Shown piece after piece: positions 1 to 12,712 of a DNA stretch of 64,000 nt. Position 1 is the first letter of the stretch; every line of letters starts with the position of its first letter. The notes under the pieces are model-generated. The model was not told where the DNA came from and did no database searches. It worked only from the letters and a program-made list of their open reading frames with translations. The stretch lies in assembly GCF_013608025.1 (NCBI RefSeq), contig NZ_VDLV01000002.1, positions 59,916-123,915 on the forward strand, written 5' to 3'. Made by a program: the position numbers and the translations under genes. This stretch comes from Pseudomonas brassicacearum subsp. neoaurantiaca (GTDB taxonomy: Bacteria; Pseudomonadota; Gammaproteobacteria; Pseudomonadales; Pseudomonadaceae).

Positions 1-276
1 CTTACTAAAGACCAACTGATCGCTGATTTGGCTGAATCTGTAGACGCACCAAAAGCTACCGTGCGTGCTCTGCTGGACCAACTGGGCCAAGTCGTTGCCG
101 ATCAGCTGGAAAACGGCGGCGAACTGACCTTGCCAGGCGTTGGCAAGCTGAAAGTCACCGAGCGTCCTGCCCGTACCGGTCGCAACCCTTCGACTGGCGC
201 AGCCATCGAAATCCCGGCCAAGAAAGTGATCAAGCTGGTTGTGGCCAAAGGCCTGACCGACGCTGTGAACAAGTAA
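1..276 (+). CDS. HU-family nucleoid DNA-binding protein, 5' end cut by window
   Basis: Histone-like protein of the HU/IHF family, a small dimeric DNA-bending protein of the nucleoid. The frame is open from base 1 (Leu-Thr-Lys-Asp-Gln-Leu), so the true start lies just outside the window. By recall of Pseudomonas HU proteins beginning MALTKDQL, about two codons are missing; an internal TTG at 28 is not the start. Visible are the central GVGKL segment and the DNA-binding arm RPARTGRNPSTG, followed by the C-terminal helix. The visible 91 residues match the family length. A strong terminator follows directly. Which HU paralogue this is cannot be settled from the fragment. Confidence 0.93.
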   Translation, partial: LTKDQLIADLAESVDAPKATVRALLDQLGQVVADQLENGGELTLPGVGKLKVTERPARTGRNPSTGAAIEIPAKKVIKLVVAKGLTDAVNK

Positions 277-287
277 GACGCAGCGAT

Positions 288-328
288 AAAAAAACCGTGC
301 TTCGGAGCGATCCGGACACGGTTTTTTT
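288..328 (+). terminator. Rho-independent terminator after the HU gene
   Basis: A 10-bp perfect stem (AAAAACCGTG at 290-299 with CACGGTTTTT at 317-326) encloses a 17-nt loop and ends in a run of seven T. It starts 12 bases after the HU stop codon. Confidence 0.9.
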
Positions 329-362
329 GTGCCTGTGATTCTGTATCGACGCTGTTGTCATT

Positions 363-384
363 GTGGGAGCGAGTTTGCTCCCAC
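363..384. repeat. Single type A REP palindrome
   Basis: GTGGGAGC, a 6-base loop, then GCTCCCAC: one isolated half of the type A REP seen as pairs elsewhere in the window. It lies between the convergent HU gene and rlmF. Confidence 0.75.
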
Positions 385-400
385 CTTGGTCTGAGTCGTA

Positions 401-1420
401 TTAGCGGACCCAGCGCTCACGCCGCCATATCTGCTGCTCGGACTTGGTCTGGAAAGTCCACGCCACAAAACGGCTCTGCTTCTGCCCCTGCGACATCTCC
501 ACCACCTGGCTCTCCAGCGCGCCAGCCTTTTTCAGCGCGGTTTCGATGGCCGGCAGGTTCGAGGCTTTCGATACCAACGTGCTGAACCACAAGACCTTGT
601 GTTGGAAGTTCGCACTTTCGGCAATCAGCTGCGTCACAAAACGCGCTTCACCGCCCTCACACCATAGTTCTGCCGATTGCCCGCCAAAGTTCAGCACCGG
701 CAGCTTGCGTTTCGGGTCAGCCTTGCCCAAGGCGCGCCACTTGCGCTCGCTGCCCTTGGTCGCTTCTTCCATCGAGGCATGGAACGGCGGGTTGCACATG
801 GTCAGGTCGAAGCGCTCGCCCGGTTCCAGCAGGCCGATAAGGATGTGCTTGCGGTTTTCCTGCTGGCGCAGCTGGATGACCTTGCTCAAGTCGTTGGATT
901 GAACGATGGCCCTGGCGGCCGCGACCGCTGTCGGGTCGATCTCGGAGCCGAGGAAGTGCCAACGGTATTCGCTGTTGCCAATCAGCGGGTAAACGCAATT
1001 GGCGCCCATGCCGATGTCCAGCACATTGACGATCGCACCACGCGGCACCTTGCCGTCGTTCATGCTCGCCAGCAGGTCAGCGAGAAAGTGCACGTAATCG
1101 GCGCGGCCTGGAACCGGAGGGCAGAGGTAATCCGCCGGGATGTCCCAGTGCTGGATACCATAGAACGCCTTGAGCAATGCCCGGTTGAACACTCGCACCG
1201 CGTCGGGGCTGGCGAAGTCGATGCTTTCCTTGCCGTACGGGTTGGTGATCACGTACTTCGCCAGTTCCGGCGAGGTCTTGATCAGCGCCGGGAAGTCGTA
1301 ACGACCCTGATGGCGATTGCGCGGGTGCAGGCTGGCCTTCTCCCGCGGCGCCACGGGTTTGGCCTCGGTGGCGGGCTTGGTCTTCTGACGGGCAGGTTTT
1401 GGAGCGCGAGGGGCAGTCAT
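401..1420 (-). CDS. rlmF: 23S rRNA (adenine(1618)-N(6))-methyltransferase
   Basis: SAM-dependent methyltransferase that makes N6-methyladenosine at position 1618 of 23S rRNA in the cytoplasm. The 339-residue product has a basic, Pro/Lys-rich N-terminal tail (about 1-35), then [13 protein letters not shown], which is typical of RlmF. The Rossmann SAM motif lies around [12 protein letters not shown] (about residue 135), and the catalytic NPPF motif is visible as CNPPFHAS. Length is slightly above the E. coli enzyme because of the tail. It lies downstream of valS on the same strand, separated by a terminator and REP elements, so it probably has its own promoter. Assignment is by motif and family resemblance. 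Confidence 0.93.
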   Translation of the reverse strand: MTAPRAPKPARQKTKPATEAKPVAPREKASLHPRNRHQGRYDFPALIKTSPELAKYVITNPYGKESIDFASPDAVRVFNRALLKAFYGIQHWDIPADYLCPPVPGRADYVHFLADLLASMNDGKVPRGAIVNVLDIGMGANCVYPLIGNSEYRWHFLGSEIDPTAVAAARAIVQSNDLSKVIQLRQQENRKHILIGLLEPGERFDLTMCNPPFHASMEEATKGSERKWRALGKADPKRKLPVLNFGGQSAELWCEGGEARFVTQLIAESANFQHKVLWFSTLVSKASNLPAIETALKKAGALESQVVEMSQGQKQSRFVAWTFQTKSEQQIWRRERWVR

Positions 1421-1478
1421 GGGCGGGTCGATTCGGGGAGGGTTCAGAAATTGGCGGACATTGTCCCACTATTCAAAT

Positions 1479-1583
1479 GTGGGAGCGAGCTTATGTGGGA
1501 GCGAGCTTGCTCGCGATAGCGGTGGGTCAGCTTGCCCCCATGTTGAATGTACTGCCGTCATCGCGAGCAAGCTCGCTCCCACA
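1479..1583. repeat. Type A REP pair (REPIN) with an extra half-copy
   Basis: Starts with a truncated head (GTGGGAGCGAGCTTAT) running straight into a full head GTGGGAGCGAGCTTGCTCGC. The inverted partner GCGAGCAAGCTCGCTCCCAC ends at 1581. It fills the gap between rlmF and valS. Confidence 0.85.
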
Positions 1584-1619
1584 AAGGTTTTTCATTGTCT
1601 GGTAGAAAAGGGCGGGCAT

Positions 1620-1651
1620 AAAAAAGGAGGTCCGACTGGACCCCCTTTTTC
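1620..1651 (-). terminator. Rho-independent terminator after valS
   Basis: On the minus strand, AAAAAGGGGGTCC and GGACCTCCTTTTT pair around a short AGTC loop, with T-runs on both flanks, so it may act in both directions. It lies 15 bases beyond the valS stop. Confidence 0.85.
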
Positions 1652-1665
1652 ATTGCGAACCACCG

Positions 1666-4512
1666 TTACAGGCTGGAGATCCGCGCGTGCTGCTCGGCCA
1701 GCTTGCCCAGGGCCTGTTCGGCCTCGGCCAGCTTGGCGCGTTCCTTCTCGATGACTTCTGCCGGCGCCTTGTCGACGAAGCCGGCGTTGGACAGCTTGCC
1801 GCCGACCCGCTGGACTTCGCCCTTCAGGCGCAGGATTTCCTTGTCCAGGCGCGCCAGTTCGGCAGCCTTGTCGATCAGGCCGGCCATCGGCACCAGCACT
1901 TCCATCTCGCCAACCAGTGCGGTGGCTGACAGCGGCGCTTCTTCACCCGCAGCCAATACTGTCACCGATTCAAGCTTCGCCAGCTTCTTGAGCAGTGCTT
2001 CGTTCTCATTGAGGCGACGCAGGTCTTCGGCGTTGGCGTTTTTCAGGAACAGAGTCAGCGGCTTGCCTGGGCCGATGTTCATTTCGGCGCGGATGTTGCG
2101 CAGGCCGAGCATGAAGGTCTTCAACCATTCGATGTCGTCTTCCGCTGCCGGATCGATGCGGCTCTCGTTGGCCACCGGCCACGGTTGCAGCATGATCGTC
2201 TTGCCTTGGATACCCGCCAACGGTGCGATGCGCTGCCAGATTTCCTCGGTGATGAACGGCATGAACGGATGTGCCAGGCGCAGGGCCACTTCCAGCACGC
2301 GAACCAGGGTGCGACGGGTGCCGCGCTGGCGTTCGACCGGAGCGTTTTCGTCCCACAGCACAGGCTTGGACAGTTCCAGGTACCAGTCGCAATACTGGTT
2401 CCAGATGAACTCGTACAGCGCTTGTGCGGCCAGGTCGAAACGGAATTGGTCGAGCTGGCGGGTCACTTCGGCTTCGGTGCGTTGCAGCTGGGAAATGATC
2501 CAGCGATCAGCCAGGCTCAGCTCGTAGGCCTCGCCGTTCTGGCCGCAGTCTTCGCCTTTGTCCAGCACGTAGCGCGCGGCGTTCCAGATCTTGTTGCAGA
2601 AGTTGCGATAGCCTTCGACGCGACCCATGTCGAACTTGATGTCGCGACCGGTAGACGCCAACGAGCAGAAGGTGAAACGCAGGGCGTCGGTGCCGTAGCT
2701 GGCGATGCCCTCGGCGAATTCTTCGCGGGTGGCTTTCTCGATCTTCTTCGCCAGTTTCGGCTGCATCAGGCCGGAGGTGCGTTTCTGCACCAGGGTTTCC
2801 AGGTCGATGCCGTCGATGATGTCCAGCGGGTCCAGGACGTTACCCTTGGACTTGGACATCTTCTGGCCCTGGCCGTCGCGCACCAGGCCATGGACATAGA
2901 CGGTCTTGAACGGCACTTGCGGGGTGCCGTCCTCGTTCTTCACCAGGTGCATGGTCAGCATGATCATCCGGGCGACCCAGAAGAAAATGATGTCGAAACC
3001 GGTGACCAGCACGTCGGTGGAGTGGAATTTCTTCAGGAACTCGGTCTGTTGCGGCCAGCCCAGTGTGGAGAAGGTCCACAGGCCCGAGCTGAACCAGGTA
3101 TCGAGGACGTCGTTGTCCTGGGCCAGCGACACGTCCGGGCCAAGGTTATGCTTGGCGCGGACTTCGGCTTCATCGCGGCCGACGTAGACCTTGCCCGACT
3201 CGTCGTACCAGGCCGGGATGCGATGGCCCCACCACAGCTGACGGCTGATGCACCAATCCTGGATGTCGCGCATCCACGAGAAGTACATGTTTTCGTATTG
3301 CTTGGGCACGAACTGGATGCGGCCATCTTCGACGGCGGCAATCGCCGGTTCGGCCAAAGGCTTGGTGGACACGTACCATTGGTCGGTCAGCCACGGCTCG
3401 ATGATGGTGCCGGAGCGGTCGCCTTTCGGGACCTTCAGGGCGTGATCGTCGACGCTGACCAACAGGCCGGCGGCCTCGAATGCCGCAACGATCTGCTTGC
3501 GCGCCTCGAAGCGGTCCAGGCCGGCGTATTCAGCCGGGATCTGGCCGTCGACGCTTTCGTTCAGGGTGCCGTCGAGGTTGAACGCCTGGGCGGCCGGCAA
3601 CACATTCGCGTTCTTGTCGAAGATGTTCAGCAGCGGCAGGTTGTGGCGCTTGCCGACTTCATAGTCGTTGAAATCGTGGGCCGGGGTGATCTTCACGCAG
3701 CCGGTGCCGAATTCCGGGTCGCAGTAGTCGTCGCCGATGATCGGGATGCGGCGGCCAACCAGCGGCAGCTCGACGAACTGGCCGATCAGGGCCTTGTAGC
3801 GCTCGTCGTTCGGGTTCACCGCCACGGCGGAGTCACCCAGCATGGTTTCCGGACGCGTGGTGGCGACGATCAGGTAATCCTTGCCTTCAGCGGTTTTCGC
3901 GCCGTCGGCCAGCGGGTATTTCAGGTTCCACAAGAAACCTTTCTCGTCGTGGTTCTCCACTTCGAGGTCGGAAATGGCCGTGTGCAACTTGGTGTCCCAG
4001 TTGACCAGGCGCTTGCCGCGATAGATCAGGCCGTCTTCATGCAGTCGTACGAAGGCTTCCTTCACCGCTTCCGAGAGGCCGTCGTCCATAGTGAAACGCT
4101 CGCGGCTCCAGTCCACGGACGAGCCCAGGCGACGGATCTGGCGGCTGATGTTGCCACCGGATTCGTCTTTCCATTCCCAGACTTTCTCGAGGAATTTCTC
4201 GCGACCGAGGTCATGGCGATTCTGGCCCTGGGCTTCGAGGCGGCGTTCCACCAGCATCTGCGTGGCGATACCGGCGTGGTCGGTGCCCGGCTGCCACAAG
4301 GTGTTGCGACCTTGCATGCGACGGAAACGGATCAGGGCGTCCATGATCGCGTTGTTGAAACCGTGGCCCATGTGCAGGCTGCCGGTGACGTTCGGCGGCG
4401 GGATCATGATGGTGTAGGAATCGCCCGCGCCTTGCGGAGCGAAATAATTCTCGGACTCCCAGGTGTTGTACCAGGAAGTTTCAATGGCGTGCGGCTGGTA
4501 GGTCTTATCCAT
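1666..4512 (-). CDS. valS: Valyl-tRNA synthetase
   Basis: Class I aminoacyl-tRNA synthetase that charges tRNA-Val. The 948-residue length matches Proteobacterial ValRS. The HIGH-type signature is [15 protein letters not shown] (about residues 38-52) and the KMSKS loop reads [10 protein letters not shown] (about 552-561). Between them lies the CP1 editing domain with [10 protein letters not shown]. The C-terminus (about 880-948) is a charged coiled-coil arm ([16 protein letters not shown]), as usual for ValRS. It starts at ATG and ends ahead of a bidirectional terminator. Upstream on the same strand lie a small conserved gene, holC and pepA, the order I recall from P. aeruginosa, but a REP pair separates valS from them. 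Confidence 0.98.
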   Translation of the reverse strand: MDKTYQPHAIETSWYNTWESENYFAPQGAGDSYTIMIPPPNVTGSLHMGHGFNNAIMDALIRFRRMQGRNTLWQPGTDHAGIATQMLVERRLEAQGQNRHDLGREKFLEKVWEWKDESGGNISRQIRRLGSSVDWSRERFTMDDGLSEAVKEAFVRLHEDGLIYRGKRLVNWDTKLHTAISDLEVENHDEKGFLWNLKYPLADGAKTAEGKDYLIVATTRPETMLGDSAVAVNPNDERYKALIGQFVELPLVGRRIPIIGDDYCDPEFGTGCVKITPAHDFNDYEVGKRHNLPLLNIFDKNANVLPAAQAFNLDGTLNESVDGQIPAEYAGLDRFEARKQIVAAFEAAGLLVSVDDHALKVPKGDRSGTIIEPWLTDQWYVSTKPLAEPAIAAVEDGRIQFVPKQYENMYFSWMRDIQDWCISRQLWWGHRIPAWYDESGKVYVGRDEAEVRAKHNLGPDVSLAQDNDVLDTWFSSGLWTFSTLGWPQQTEFLKKFHSTDVLVTGFDIIFFWVARMIMLTMHLVKNEDGTPQVPFKTVYVHGLVRDGQGQKMSKSKGNVLDPLDIIDGIDLETLVQKRTSGLMQPKLAKKIEKATREEFAEGIASYGTDALRFTFCSLASTGRDIKFDMGRVEGYRNFCNKIWNAARYVLDKGEDCGQNGEAYELSLADRWIISQLQRTEAEVTRQLDQFRFDLAAQALYEFIWNQYCDWYLELSKPVLWDENAPVERQRGTRRTLVRVLEVALRLAHPFMPFITEEIWQRIAPLAGIQGKTIMLQPWPVANESRIDPAAEDDIEWLKTFMLGLRNIRAEMNIGPGKPLTLFLKNANAEDLRRLNENEALLKKLAKLESVTVLAAGEEAPLSATALVGEMEVLVPMAGLIDKAAELARLDKEILRLKGEVQRVGGKLSNAGFVDKAPAEVIEKERAKLAEAEQALGKLAEQHARISSL

Positions 4513-4635
4513 GCGCGGCGGGACCCTATTGGCATTTATTCAGGAAAAGCCGGGAAGTATAGCGGGCGGGGCGGGTGCAAGCCACAAGCTGCGAGTTGGA
4601 AGCTTGGCGGAAGGCTTGTGGGCGCAACCGAACAA

Positions 4636-4724
4636 TGTGGGAGCGAGCTTGCTCGCGATAGCGGTAGATCGGCAACATTGATGTTGACTGACACACCGCT
4701 ATCGCGAGCAAGCTCGCTCCCACA
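4636..4724. repeat. Type A REP pair (REPIN)
   Basis: Head GTGGGAGCGAGCTTGCTCGC and its inverted partner are separated by a short spacer ending TGACACACCGCTATCG. It fills the gap between valS and the preceding small gene. Confidence 0.85.
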
Positions 4725-4752
4725 AGGTGTTCGGTGATCAGTAAATCCGGGA

Positions 4753-5118
4753 TTACTCGTACTGGCTCAACAACCGCTCCATCCGCGCGTCCAATCGGCG
4801 TTTGATCTCGGTCTCGATGTGCGGGGCGAAGTCGTCGATCACGTCTTGCATGATCAACTGTGCGGCGGCGCGCAATTCCCGGTCCAGATGCAACAAGGCG
4901 TCGGGGCCCTTGGGTTCGGGCTTGGCAGCTGGCTGGGGTTCGGGCTGGCCGTTGATCGGGTCGAACAGCAGTGGGATCTGTTCGTCATGCACCGGCTCGC
5001 GCTCCACCGTGTCGGTCAGCAGCGGCGGTTGCAGGTTGTCGTCGCCCAGCAATTGGCGGATCGACTCAAGGTCATCCAGCAGTTGCGCGGGTTTTTGCGG
5101 CGGTTTTGGAGTGTCCAT
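4753..5118 (-). CDS. Conserved Pseudomonas protein of unknown function, between holC and valS
   Basis: A 121-residue acidic protein of unknown function. The N-terminal half is Pro/Gln-rich and probably flexible (PQKPAQLLDDLESI, then QPEPQPAAKPEPK). The C-terminal half (about 70-121) looks helical and amphipathic, with the charged stretch IETEIKRRLDARMERLLSQ. No enzyme motif or membrane segment is seen. Its start is 7 bases after the holC stop, so it is almost certainly co-transcribed and perhaps translationally coupled with holC. I recall a gene at this place in P. aeruginosa too. A link to the polymerase clamp-loader through HolC is possible from context only. Confidence 0.8.
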   Translation of the reverse strand: MDTPKPPQKPAQLLDDLESIRQLLGDDNLQPPLLTDTVEREPVHDEQIPLLFDPINGQPEPQPAAKPEPKGPDALLHLDRELRAAAQLIMQDVIDDFAPHIETEIKRRLDARMERLLSQYE

Positions 5119-5125
5119 CGTAGGC

Positions 5126-5554
5126 TCAGAGTCGCTGTAAACGGTGGTCTTGCAGAGGATAGCCCTGTTCGCGGTAGAAACGGAAACTCTCCCGCGCGGC
5201 TTGCCGGATGGCCGGATCCTCCACCACCACTTCCGCCACTCGGGCGAAGCGCTGGGCGAAGGCCGGCACTTTCAGGTCAAGGTTGACCAGCAAGTCCTGA
5301 TGTTGCCCGCAGTCATTGCCCAGGCCTAGCACGATCGCGCCCTCGGGCTCGCTTTCTGCCGGGCCATGGGGCACGAAGCTTTCGCCCTTGAAAGCCCATA
5401 GCCGTGCGTCGAGGTCCTCGCGCTGTGCGGCATCGCTGCAATGCAGGTAGATGCGATGGCCCATTCGCCAGGCCTTTTCGGTGAGCTTGCAGGCGAAATC
5501 CAGCCGCGCCGAGGGATCGGCGCTGGGCAGGATATAGAAGTCGACTTTGGTCAT
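5126..5554 (-). CDS. holC: DNA polymerase III chi subunit
   Basis: Chi subunit of the DNA polymerase III clamp-loader assembly, linking SSB to the psi subunit during replication. The 142-residue product begins MTKVDFYILP and contains the family stretch WRMGHRIYLHCSD (about 30-42) followed by LDARLWAFKGESFVPH, the usual HolC core. It lies 58 bases downstream of pepA on the same strand and directly upstream of the small conserved gene, the pepA-holC order common in gammaproteobacteria. Confidence 0.94.
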   Translation of the reverse strand: MTKVDFYILPSADPSARLDFACKLTEKAWRMGHRIYLHCSDAAQREDLDARLWAFKGESFVPHGPAESEPEGAIVLGLGNDCGQHQDLLVNLDLKVPAFAQRFARVAEVVVEDPAIRQAARESFRFYREQGYPLQDHRLQRL

Positions 5555-5612
5555 TGCAGTTCCTGGATCGCCGATGCGGCGCCCGAAGGCGACGTACCGG
5601 CGGTCATCAGTT

Positions 5613-8526
<2,914 letters not shown>

Positions 8527-8534
<8 letters not shown>

Positions 8535-9588
8535 ACTCGACCGCTACATCGGCAGCAGCGTATTCATGGCGATCCTTGCCGTATTGGGGATCATTCTTGG
8601 CTTGGCGACCTTGTTCGCGTTCATCGATGAAATGAGCGACGTCAGCGACACCTACACCCTGGCGGACGTCCTCAGCTACGTGTTGCTGACCGCACCGCGG
8701 CGCTTGTACGACATGCTGCCAATGGCCGCATTGATCGGCTGCCTGATTGGCTTGGGCAGCCTGGCGAGCAACAGCGAGCTGACCATCATGCGCGCTGCTG
8801 GCGTGTCCATCGGTCGGATTGTCTGGGCGGTGATGAAGCCGATGCTGGTGCTGATGCTGGTCGGTGTGCTGATCGGCGAATACGTTGCCCCGGCCACCGA
8901 GAATACCGCCCAGGCCAACCGCTCCCTGGCCCAGGGTGGCGGCGATGCGCAAAGCGCCAAGCACGGCCTTTGGCACCGCCAGGGTGATGAATTCATCCAC
9001 ATCAACTCGGTCCAGCCGAACGGCACCTTGTATGGCGTGACTCGCTATCGTTTCGACGATCAGCGGCACATGTTGTCCTCGAGTTTCGCCAAGCGTGCCA
9101 AATTCGCCGAGGATCATTGGCAACTGAGCGACGTCACCACCACTCTGTTTCATGACAAGCGCACCGAAGTGGTCGCCGCTCCAACGGAGCGCTGGGACGT
9201 GGCGTTGAGCCCGCAACTGCTCAGCACCGTCGTGATGGCGCCAGAATCGCTGTCGATCACCGGCCTGTGGGGCTACATCCACTACCTGGCGGACCAGGGC
9301 CTGAACAACGGGCGCTACTGGCTGGCTTTTTGGGTCAAGGTATTGCAACCGCTGGTGACCGCTGCCCTGGTGCTGATGGCCATTTCCTTCATCTTCGGTC
9401 CGCTGCGTTCGGTGACCCTCGGTCAGCGGGTGTTCACCGGCGTGCTGGTGGGCTTTACCTTCCGTATCGCCCAGGACTTGTTGGGGCCGTCGAGCCTGGT
9501 GTTCGGTTTCTCGCCGCTGTTTGCGGTGTTGGTGCCGGCCGGTGTCTGCGCGTTGGCCGGCGTCTGGCTGCTGCGTCGGGCGGGTTGA
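8527..9588 (+). CDS. lptG: LPS export ABC transporter permease LptG
   Basis: Partner permease of LptF in the LPS-export complex. The 353-residue product starts at GTG 8527, inside the last codons of lptF. It begins MVKLDRYIGSSVFMAIL and shows the same 3+3 membrane-helix design around a periplasmic domain (about 125-265). The conserved NSELTIMRAAGVS cytoplasmic coupling segment follows the second helix, and a C-terminal helix carries the FGPLRSVTLGQRVFTG loop. A composite REP cluster follows it at once. In PAO1, by recall, different genes follow lptG, so the neighbour lepA marks a rearrangement. Confidence 0.95.
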
Positions 9589-9599
9589 TTCAACGCCAA

Positions 9600-9761
9600 T
9601 GTGGCGAGCAGGCTTCTGTGGCGAGGGAGCTTGCTGTGGCGAGGGGATTTATCCCCGCTGGGTTGCGAAGCAGCCCCACGATCCGTTAGCCATCGCGATG
9701 CATCAGGCAGGACGAAGGGGGCCGCTTCGCAGCCCAGCGGGAGCAAGCTCCCTCGCCACAA
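9600..9761. repeat. Composite REP cluster with three successive left heads
   Basis: Three different left halves follow each other: GTGGCGAGCAGGCTTCT, GTGGCGAGGGAGCTTGCT and GTGGCGAGGGGATTTATCCC. Only one right half (AGCAAGCTCCCTCGCCAC) closes the element. This looks like insertion of one REPIN into another followed by partial loss. It sits between lptG and lepA. Confidence 0.8.
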
Positions 9762-9781
9762 AAGCTCATCGACAGGCGAAC

Positions 9782-9811
9782 GTGACGCTTGCTCAATGGA
9801 TCAGGTACAAT
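9782..9811 (+). promoter_or_regulatory. Candidate promoter of the lepA-lepB operon
   Basis: GTGACG at 9782-9787, an 18-base spacer, then TACAAT at 9806-9811, 53 bases before the lepA GTG. The -10 is strong and the -35 moderate. It lies just downstream of the REP cluster, so the operon kept its own promoter after the junction with lptG. Confidence 0.5.
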
Positions 9812-9863
9812 TCCCGGCTATTTTTCGGCGGGCCTTGCCTGCAGCCTTTTTGAGTGTTGATCC

Positions 9864-11663
9864 GTGAGTGATTTGAGTCATATCCGCAATTTCTCCATCA
9901 TCGCCCACATTGACCATGGCAAGTCGACGCTGGCTGATCGCTTCATCCAGATGTGCGGCGGCCTGGCCGAGCGTGAAATGGAAGCCCAGGTCCTGGACTC
10001 CATGGACCTCGAGCGTGAACGCGGGATCACCATCAAGGCCCACAGCGTTACCCTCTATTACAAGGCCAAAGACGGCATTACCTACCAGCTCAACTTCATC
10101 GATACCCCGGGCCACGTCGACTTCACCTACGAAGTCAGCCGGTCACTGGCGGCCTGTGAAGGCGCGTTGCTGGTAGTCGATGCCGGCCAGGGCGTCGAGG
10201 CCCAGTCCGTCGCCAACTGCTACACGGCCATCGAGCAAGGCCTGGAAGTCATGCCCGTGCTGAACAAGATCGACCTGCCACAGGCCGATCCGGAGCGCGT
10301 GAAGGAAGAAATCGAGAAGATCATCGGCATCGACGCCACCGACGCGGTCACCTGCAGCGCCAAGACCGGCCTGGGCGTCGACGAAGTGCTCGAGCGCCTG
10401 GTAACGACCATTCCCGCACCGACCGGCAATATCGAAGATCCGCTGCAAGCGTTGATCATCGACTCCTGGTTCGACAATTACCTGGGCGTGGTTTCCCTGG
10501 TTCGCGTGCGCCATGGCCGCGTGAAGAAGGGCGACAAGATCCTGGTCAAGTCCACCGGCAAGATCCACCTGGTGGACAGCGTCGGCGTCTTCAACCCGAA
10601 ACACACCGCCACCGTCGACCTGAAGGCCGGTGAAGTGGGCTTCATCATCGCCGGTATCAAGGACATCCACGGTGCGCCGGTCGGCGATACCCTGACCTTG
10701 AGCACCACCCCCGACGTCGAAGTGCTGCCCGGCTTCAAGCGTATCCAGCCACAGGTCTACGCCGGCCTGTTCCCGGTCAGCTCCGACGATTTCGAGGACT
10801 TCCGCGAAGCCCTGCAGAAGCTGACCCTGAACGACTCGTCCCTGCAGTACACCCCGGAAAGCTCCGACGCCCTGGGCTTCGGTTTCCGTTGCGGGTTCCT
10901 GGGCATGCTGCACATGGAAATCATCCAGGAGCGCCTGGAGCGCGAGTACGACCTGGACCTGATCACCACGGCGCCAACGGTGATCTTCGAGCTGCTGCTC
11001 AAGAACGGCGAGACGATCTACGTCGACAACCCGTCCAAGTTGCCGGACCTGTCGGCCATCGAGGACATGCGCGAGCCGATCGTGCGCGCCAACATCCTTG
11101 TGCCTCAGGAACACCTGGGCAACGTCATTACCCTGTGCATCGAAAAACGCGGCGTGCAGCACGACATGCTGTTCCTCGGCACGCAGGTCCAGGTGACCTA
11201 CGACTTGCCGATGAACGAAGTGGTGTTGGACTTCTTCGATCGGCTGAAATCCACCAGTCGCGGCTATGCTTCGCTGGACTATCATTTCGATCGCTACCAA
11301 TCGGCTAATCTGGTGAAGCTGGATGTGCTGATCAACGGCGAGAAAGTCGATGCCCTGGCATTGATCGTGCACCGTGACAACGCGCACTACAAAGGTCGCG
11401 CGTTGACCGAGAAGATGAAGGAACTGATTCCGCGGCAGATGTTCGACGTGGCAATCCAGGCCGCCATTGGTGGTCAGATTGTGGCGCGTACAACCGTCAA
11501 GGCGCTCAGAAAGAACGTATTGGCCAAATGCTACGGCGGCGACGTCAGCCGTAAGCGCAAGCTGTTGGAAAAGCAGAAGGCCGGTAAAAAACGCATGAAG
11601 CAGGTCGGTAACGTGGAAATTCCACAGGAAGCCTTCCTTGCGGTGCTCAGGTTGGATAGTTAG
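9864..11663 (+). CDS. lepA: Elongation factor 4 (LepA GTPase)
   Basis: Ribosome-associated translational GTPase acting in the cytosol on translation initiation or back-translocation. The 599-residue product starts at GTG 9864 ([22 protein letters not shown]), so the P-loop AHIDHGKST is at about 15-23. DTPGHVDF (G3, about 78-85) and NKID (G4) are present. The C-terminal LepA-specific domain (about 490-599) shows [20 protein letters not shown] and [17 protein letters not shown]. The lepB start is 5 bases downstream, the standard lepA-lepB pair. In PAO1 the upstream neighbour is mucD (recall); here it is lptG. Confidence 0.98.
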   Translation: MSDLSHIRNFSIIAHIDHGKSTLADRFIQMCGGLAEREMEAQVLDSMDLERERGITIKAHSVTLYYKAKDGITYQLNFIDTPGHVDFTYEVSRSLAACEGALLVVDAGQGVEAQSVANCYTAIEQGLEVMPVLNKIDLPQADPERVKEEIEKIIGIDATDAVTCSAKTGLGVDEVLERLVTTIPAPTGNIEDPLQALIIDSWFDNYLGVVSLVRVRHGRVKKGDKILVKSTGKIHLVDSVGVFNPKHTATVDLKAGEVGFIIAGIKDIHGAPVGDTLTLSTTPDVEVLPGFKRIQPQVYAGLFPVSSDDFEDFREALQKLTLNDSSLQYTPESSDALGFGFRCGFLGMLHMEIIQERLEREYDLDLITTAPTVIFELLLKNGETIYVDNPSKLPDLSAIEDMREPIVRANILVPQEHLGNVITLCIEKRGVQHDMLFLGTQVQVTYDLPMNEVVLDFFDRLKSTSRGYASLDYHFDRYQSANLVKLDVLINGEKVDALALIVHRDNAHYKGRALTEKMKELIPRQMFDVAIQAAIGGQIVARTTVKALRKNVLAKCYGGDVSRKRKLLEKQKAGKKRMKQVGNVEIPQEAFLAVLRLDS

Positions 11664-11668
11664 GTCCT

Positions 11669-12523
11669 ATGTCGCTAAATTTCCCGCTGTTGCTGGTTAT
11701 CGCCGTGTTTGTCTGCGGCCTGTTGGGGTTGCTCGATCTATTGTTCCTGGCGCCCCGGCGCCGGGCGGCCATCGCCTCTTATCAGGGCAGCGTCAGCCAG
11801 CCTGATGGCGTGGTCATTGAAAAGCTCAACAAGGAACCGCTGCTGGTCGAATACGGCAAGTCGTTCTTTCCCGTGCTGTTCATCGTGCTGGTGCTGCGCT
11901 CATTCCTGGTGGAGCCGTTCCAGATCCCGTCCGGCTCGATGAAGCCGACCCTGGATGTGGGCGACTTCATCCTGGTGAACAAGTTTTCCTACGGGATCCG
12001 GCTGCCGGTGATCGACAAGAAGGTCATCGAGATCGGCGACCCGCAACGCGGCGATGTGATGGTGTTCCGCTACCCAAGCGATCCGAACGTCAACTACATC
12101 AAGCGCGTGGTCGGCCTGCCGGGCGACAAGATCCGCTACACCGCCGACAAGCGCCTGTTCGTCAATGGCGAGCTGGTGGCCGAGCAATTGATCGGCTCCG
12201 AGCCGGGCACGCTGGGCAGCGCCGAGCTCTACAAGGAAAAACTCGGCGAAGCCGAACACCTGATCCGCAAGGAAATGAGCCGCTACCGCGCCACCCCGGA
12301 CCATTCGTGGACCGTGCCGGCGGAGCACTACTTCATGATGGGTGACAACCGCGACAACTCCAACGACAGCCGCTACTGGGATGATCCGAACATTCCCAAG
12401 GATCTGCTGGGCATGGTCCCCGACCGCAACATCGTCGGCAAGGCCTTCGCGGTCTGGATGAGCTGGCCGGAACCCAAACTCAGCCACCTGCCGAATTTCT
12501 CGCGGGTTGGCCTGATCAAGTAA
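11669..12523 (+). CDS. lepB: Signal peptidase I
   Basis: Inner-membrane serine protease that removes signal peptides from exported proteins. The 284-residue product has two N-terminal membrane helices (about 4-24 and 66-82). The catalytic Ser box is FQIPSGSMKPTLDVGDF (Ser at about 90), the catalytic Lys box is YIKRVVGLPGD, and the family signature is GDNRDNSNDSRYW (about 227-239). It is co-transcribed with lepA and followed by a stable hairpin, then by the remnant of a DUF4845-type gene and rnc. Confidence 0.97.
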   Translation: MSLNFPLLLVIAVFVCGLLGLLDLLFLAPRRRAAIASYQGSVSQPDGVVIEKLNKEPLLVEYGKSFFPVLFIVLVLRSFLVEPFQIPSGSMKPTLDVGDFILVNKFSYGIRLPVIDKKVIEIGDPQRGDVMVFRYPSDPNVNYIKRVVGLPGDKIRYTADKRLFVNGELVAEQLIGSEPGTLGSAELYKEKLGEAEHLIRKEMSRYRATPDHSWTVPAEHYFMMGDNRDNSNDSRYWDDPNIPKDLLGMVPDRNIVGKAFAVWMSWPEPKLSHLPNFSRVGLIK

Positions 12524-12530
12524 TCACACA

Positions 12531-12553
12531 CGGCGCTGTTGAACACAGCGCCG
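12531..12553 (+). terminator. Stem-loop after lepB, possible attenuator
   Basis: Perfect 9-bp stem CGGCGCTGT / ACAGCGCCG around TGAAC, followed by AATGCTTTT. The T-run is short and offset, so it may only partly terminate or may stabilise the lepB message ahead of rnc. Confidence 0.55.
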
Positions 12554-12592
12554 AATGCTTTTCTGGAGCCTGCACAAGGGTCGCCCGAAGGC

Positions 12593-12712
12593 ATGAAGCC
12601 AACGATAGTCAGGACGTCATTTTTGAACACAGCGTTAATTGTCCCAAGCCAACGGTGCCTCGTCGCCGTGGCGGTGGAATCCAGCCACGAACTCAGCGTG
12701 GGTAAACCGTGA
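12593..12712 (+). pseudogene. Probable remnant of the DUF4845 gene normally between lepB and rnc
   Basis: A 39-codon frame begins ATG-AAG at 12593 and ends with TGA at 12710, overlapping the rnc GTG. Its last residues, [14 protein letters not shown], resemble the C-terminal strand of the roughly 120-residue membrane-anchored DUF4845 protein found here in Pseudomonas (PA0769 by recall). The N-terminal membrane helix and central domain are missing. I infer an internal deletion that kept the start and the last codons, which overlap rnc. The resemblance is short, so this could also be chance. What is firm is that no full gene fits in the 185 bases between lepB and rnc. Confidence 0.4.

Noticed and set aside
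355..384. Clusters of short palindromes considered as CRISPR repeats
   Set aside because: The repeats are scattered singly or as inverted pairs across 64 kb, not as regularly spaced direct repeats with spacers. They are REP/REPIN elements.
2185..4737. An 850-codon open frame on the plus strand, antisense to valS
   Set aside because: Same reason: it mirrors valS third-position GC bias and has no ribosome site or family features.
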